Shown here: piece after piece, positions 61,252 to 64,000 of the stretch
Layout of the letters: each line of letters starts with the position of its first letter
Position numbering within the stretch: position 1 is the first letter of the stretch
Assembly (NCBI GenBank): GCA_910587715.1
Contig: CAJUMV010000009.1
Location: 1-64,000, forward strand
Direction of reading: 5' to 3'
Source of the DNA: an uncultured Lachnospiraceae bacterium
Lineage (GTDB): Bacteria > Bacillota > Clostridia > Lachnospirales > Lachnospiraceae
Length of the DNA stretch: 64,000 nucleotides
The notes under the pieces: model-generated
Told to the model about the DNA's origin: nothing
Seen by the model: the letters and a program-made list of their open reading frames with translations, nothing else
The model's database searches: none
Made by a program: the position numbers and the translations under genes

Positions 61252-61959
61252 TTACTTGTCGTCGCCGCCTTTATCATCGTCGCCGCCGTCCTCGTCGTCT
61301 CCCTTATTCGCTTCGGCAATCGCTACCAGATCCTTCATTTTCGCCACATACTTCTTCATGGAATCAATCTGTTCATCCGTCAGGAAGCTTCTCTGGTATT
61401 CGTTCATGTTGTCATACATCTTGCCCATCTCTTCCACCTTCGCGCGGTCCGCAATCGTCAGATTGTTGATATCAGGAAGTTTGTTTAAGATGTTCAGGAA
61501 CTCTGCACCCATCCTGTATGCTTCCAGGTAGGTCGGATCCGCCACCGTATCCAGATCGTCCATCGAATAAAGGTCGCCGTTCACAGACAAATATGCTTTA
61601 TTCTTCTCGTAAACCACATAGTCTACGTTACCCTGCACGGTCGTCTCCCTGCCCTGAGAATCCTTCACCTTCAAGAGCACGGTCTCGCCCACCAAGCTCG
61701 ACGCCCGGAAAAGATCCATAGATGCGCTCATGTTCTGCATCTGCTCTAGCTCCGAGAATGTCGCGTACTGGGAAATATACTCCGTGTTGGAGGTAGGCTC
61801 CAGCGGATCCTGATACTTCATCTGCGCCACCAAAAGCTGTAAGAAAGCGTCCTTATCAAGTGTGTTGCTGCTCTGCGCCTTTTTCTTGGCTTCCGCCAGA
61901 GACGCCGCAGAATTAGATTCCACGAACTTTCCGTCTTCTACTTTCTGTACTACTCCCAT
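61252..61959 (-). CDS. flgD: Hook-capping/assembly protein FlgD
   Basis: 235 residues. The conserved N-terminal signature DAFLQLLVAQMKYQDPLEP is followed by EYISQYATFSELEQM. The usual C-terminal fold is shortened; instead there is an Asn/Lys/Glu segment and a strongly acidic Asp/Gly tail. It caps the growing hook. Start ATG 61959 behind AAAGGAG. Confidence 0.92.
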   Translation of the reverse strand: MGVVQKVEDGKFVESNSAASLAEAKKKAQSSNTLDKDAFLQLLVAQMKYQDPLEPTSNTEYISQYATFSELEQMQNMSASMDLFRASSLVGETVLLKVKDSQGRETTVQGNVDYVVYEKNKAYLSVNGDLYSMDDLDTVADPTYLEAYRMGAEFLNILNKLPDINNLTIADRAKVEEMGKMYDNMNEYQRSFLTDEQIDSMKKYVAKMKDLVAIAEANKGDDEDGGDDDKGGDDK

Positions 61960-62002
61960 TCTTTCACTCCTTTCATAAACTGCTCGATTCTCTCGCAGTT
62001 AT

Positions 62003-63550
62003 CTACGCGGTATAGTCTACCGTATTGCCGTTTGCCTGCATCATCTCCACCGCGATACGCTCCGAATCGTCGAGTGCCTCAAGACCTTCCTCCTCCATCT
62101 CATCAAGGTTTAAGTTGATCCTTCTCGCGCCCTTCTTCGCATTTTCGCTCTGCTGCTGTGATGCGTCCTGCTCTGCGCCGTACTGCTCGCCGTAAGCATG
62201 GTTTGCAACCGTCACTTCCACGGCTTCCACCTTGATGCCCTGCTCTTCAAACTGTTCCTTAAGCTGGATCATCTGTGTTTCCAGAACTGCCTTCACGGTC
62301 TCGTTCTGTGCCGTAAACTGCGCTGTGATAACACCGTCCTTCGCCGCGAGCTGTACATGCACCGTACCCAGACTTGCGGGATGTAACTGCATCTCCATCT
62401 CCTGCATCTCGGGCTTTACGTTAAATCTCATGTACTCTACGATCTGATCCATGATCTGGTTCGTCTCGGGCTGTGTGTATACCGGCTGCTCCGCCGGCGC
62501 TTCCACCTCTTCCAGGTGTCCCGTCAGGTTCTGTAAGAAAGCGCTGCCCGCGTTATTTCCCGTCGCGTGCTCTTCTCCCTGATGTCCCGTGTCCGCCGTC
62601 TCCTCTTTCTTCATAACAGGAGCGGTTTCCGGCTTTCCGGTGTCCGTGACCTGCTCGTTTACATGCTTCTCACCGCTGGCGTCGTCTACCGTCACCTTGA
62701 TCTGTACGGTGCCGCCGTCCTTCTGTACGGATACCGCATAATCTTTCATGCCCTCCACGCTTACTTCCGGCTTCTCCGTCATCGGCGCTTCTGTCTCCGG
62801 CATGTTAAGTACGGGTTCTCCCTCTACAGGCGCTTCCTCCTCCGCGCTCATCTGCGCCATCAGCGCGTCTAGTTCCTCAGCGCTCAGTCCTAGCTCATCC
62901 TGCAGCGTCACAAGCGTTTCATCCACTGTTTGGAAAAGCTCCTGCAGATTACCGTAAAGCGTCTCGTCTGTGACCAGAGCCAGCTCATCCGTATTGTCTG
63001 TCAGATTTAATAACAGCTGTTTCAAATTCGCTGGGTCAAAGAGAACTACCGCCGTCAGTCCTAAGACTTCCATGGCTTCTTCCACTTTTTCTAAGGGAAT
63101 ATCCATCACATCGACGATCTCACTGACAATCTCTTCTGCCGCTTTCTTTACAGTATCCTCTGTTTCGGCGTCCTGTGTCTGCACATCCTTCGTCCCGGTC
63201 GTCTTGCCATCATTGTCCTGCTCTACCGCGCTCTTCGCATCGTCCGCAGACGCATCCGCCTCTTCGGGCTTCTTCGTCCCTTCCGTCTGCTCTGCGCCTT
63301 CCTGCCTCACCGCGTCTTTCGGCTGCGCCGTCTCCTGCGCGCTCTTCACAGTCTCCGTCACCGCCTGCTTCGGCGCTGTGGCTGCCACAGAGCTTCCTGC
63401 CTGCGCTTTCTGCAGTCCGGTAAGCTGCTCACTCATTTTATTCATGAGCTTATCAAAGCGTTCCTGCACGACTTCCTCCGGCTTCCCGGATGTCTGACTT
63501 CCCTGCACCGTCCCATAGGACGACAGGGCGTTTACATTGTTTACCGTCAT
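62003..63550 (-). CDS. fliK: Hook-length control protein FliK
   Basis: 515 residues. The long N-terminal part is Glu/Thr/Ala/Asp-rich and disordered, as in other FliK proteins. The conserved C-terminal domain (about 385-460) has MQLHPASLGTVHVQLAAKDG and HVxL strands. It binds FlhB to switch export specificity. The start is ATG 63550, with AGGAGG 12 nt and AAGGA just upstream; a longer in-frame reading to 63661 would cross a hairpin. Confidence 0.9.
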   Translation of the reverse strand: MTVNNVNALSSYGTVQGSQTSGKPEEVVQERFDKLMNKMSEQLTGLQKAQAGSSVAATAPKQAVTETVKSAQETAQPKDAVRQEGAEQTEGTKKPEEADASADDAKSAVEQDNDGKTTGTKDVQTQDAETEDTVKKAAEEIVSEIVDVMDIPLEKVEEAMEVLGLTAVVLFDPANLKQLLLNLTDNTDELALVTDETLYGNLQELFQTVDETLVTLQDELGLSAEELDALMAQMSAEEEAPVEGEPVLNMPETEAPMTEKPEVSVEGMKDYAVSVQKDGGTVQIKVTVDDASGEKHVNEQVTDTGKPETAPVMKKEETADTGHQGEEHATGNNAGSAFLQNLTGHLEEVEAPAEQPVYTQPETNQIMDQIVEYMRFNVKPEMQEMEMQLHPASLGTVHVQLAAKDGVITAQFTAQNETVKAVLETQMIQLKEQFEEQGIKVEAVEVTVANHAYGEQYGAEQDASQQQSENAKKGARRINLNLDEMEEEGLEALDDSERIAVEMMQANGNTVDYTA

Positions 63551-63602
63551 TCCTTGCTCTTTCCTCCTTTCTGTAGTTTTCAAGGTACTAATATATATAA
63601 CA

Positions 63603-63633
63603 CATGTAACGGAATAAGCTGCTCCGTTACATG
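63603..63633. repeat. Hairpin between the ylxF-like gene and fliK
   Basis: An 11-bp perfect stem (CATGTAACGGA/TCCGTTACATG) with a 9-base loop, flanked by A+T-rich TATATA. There is no strong T-tract. It is a possible processing or partial termination site. Confidence 0.4.
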
Positions 63634-63693
63634 GTATATATCGGCATTCTTCCGCTGTCAATAAAGCGGTTTTTCTAAGATTCTCTCAAGAAA

Positions 63694-64000
63694 TCACTCG
63701 TCGGGATCCATGATTCTGGTAATCCTCGCCGCTGTCTCGGCGTCCATCGCCCCGAGAATCTCACCCCTGTCCGCCGGCTTCATCTGCGCCAGAATCTTCG
63801 CCGCCAGATCCAAATCATCAGTCATTGCCTCAAAGATGGAAGCCGCCTGCGAAGCCTCCATCTCCGCATACGCCTGCGCATAATCCTCAACCCGCGCATC
63901 CGTCTCCAGCTGCTGCACGACCTGCTTATACAAATACTCCGCCGTGGTGGGGTCTATACTCTCGTAATACTTCTGGTACTCCTCCGCCCCCGGACCGTTC
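63694..64000 (-). CDS. YlxF/MotE-like flagellar protein, C-terminal part (cut by window edge)
   Basis: The reading frame stays open to the right edge, so the N-terminus is outside. The visible 101 residues have YYESIDPTTAEYLYKQVV, ASIFEAMTDDLDLAAKILAQM, then KPADRGEILGAMD, an MgtE-N-like repeat fold seen in the C-terminus of YlxF/MotE proteins. The place directly before fliK matches ylxF in B. subtilis. MotE is reported as a chaperone-like partner of MotC in rhizobia; the role in Firmicutes is less clear. Confidence 0.8.
   Translation of the reverse strand, partial: NGPGAEEYQKYYESIDPTTAEYLYKQVVQQLETDARVEDYAQAYAEMEASQAASIFEAMTDDLDLAAKILAQMKPADRGEILGAMDAETAARITRIMDPDE

Noticed and set aside
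1..64000. Insertion sequences, transposases, phage genes or integrases
   Set aside because: None were found on either strand; the insertions in the conserved gene order carry no visible mobility genes.

Overview
The window looks like a chromosomal segment of a motile, Gram-positive, low-to-medium G+C Firmicute, most likely a Lachnospiraceae (class Clostridia). The grounds are a PolC-type replicase, the MEP isoprenoid genes dxr and ispG, a B. subtilis-like fla/che gene order with CheC, CheD and FliY, and several families typical of Lachnospiraceae (DUF6115-like, FapA/DUF342, a 3,430-residue InlB-repeat surface protein). Species cannot be named from the sequence alone. Nearly every gene is on the minus strand, so biological order runs from high to low coordinates. 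The one clear plus-strand gene is a nitrilase-family hydrolase at 29488-30393.

Layout in transcription order. (1) 64000-34874 is a flagellar/chemotaxis superoperon: ylxF-like (cut by the window edge), fliK, flgD, a TIGR02530-type gene, flgE, then a terminator and a fresh sigma-A-type promoter, then flbD/swrD, motA, motB, fliL, fliM, fliY, cheY, fliO, fliP, fliQ, fliR, flhB, flhA, flhF, flhG, a PilZ gene, cheB, cheA, cheW, cheC, cheD, a small membrane protein, the flagellar sigma factor, FapA/DUF342, a small unknown, a DUF6115-like coiled-coil protein and an MltG-like membrane protein. Many junctions overlap (ATGA or TAATG), which suggests translational coupling. (2) A methyl-accepting chemotaxis receptor (34746-32662). 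(3) rpsB and tsf behind a strong promoter and a leader of about 175 nt. (4) Nitrilase on the opposite strand, with an unusual terminator right after its promoter. (5) An apparent operon of polysaccharide deacetylase, bactofilin, pyrH and frr. (6) uppS, cdsA, dxr, rseP. (7) The giant surface protein, followed by a PP2C phosphatase and a Ser/Thr kinase. (8) ispG and polC, coupled by an 8-nt overlap. (9) A cytidylate-kinase-like gene, a polar amino-acid ABC transporter (binding protein, permease, ATPase) and, at the left edge, the 5' end of a probable tRNA-Glu with its promoter.

The series fla/che - sigma factor - rpsB - tsf - pyrH - frr - uppS - cdsA - dxr - rseP - polC is the conserved Firmicutes order, as in B. 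subtilis. What stands out is inserted into that scaffold: the chemoreceptor, the nitrilase/deacetylase/bactofilin block, and the surface-protein/phosphatase/kinase block of about 12 kb between rseP and ispG. The last block is the most likely place for new biology. The surface protein has a tandem-repeat stalk, twelve InlB-type repeats, and an internal beta-helix-like segment whose DNA is much more A+T-rich than its flanks. Its upstream region carries paired direct repeats, a hairpin terminator and a structured repeat.

No CRISPR array, insertion sequence, rRNA or recognised riboswitch was found.
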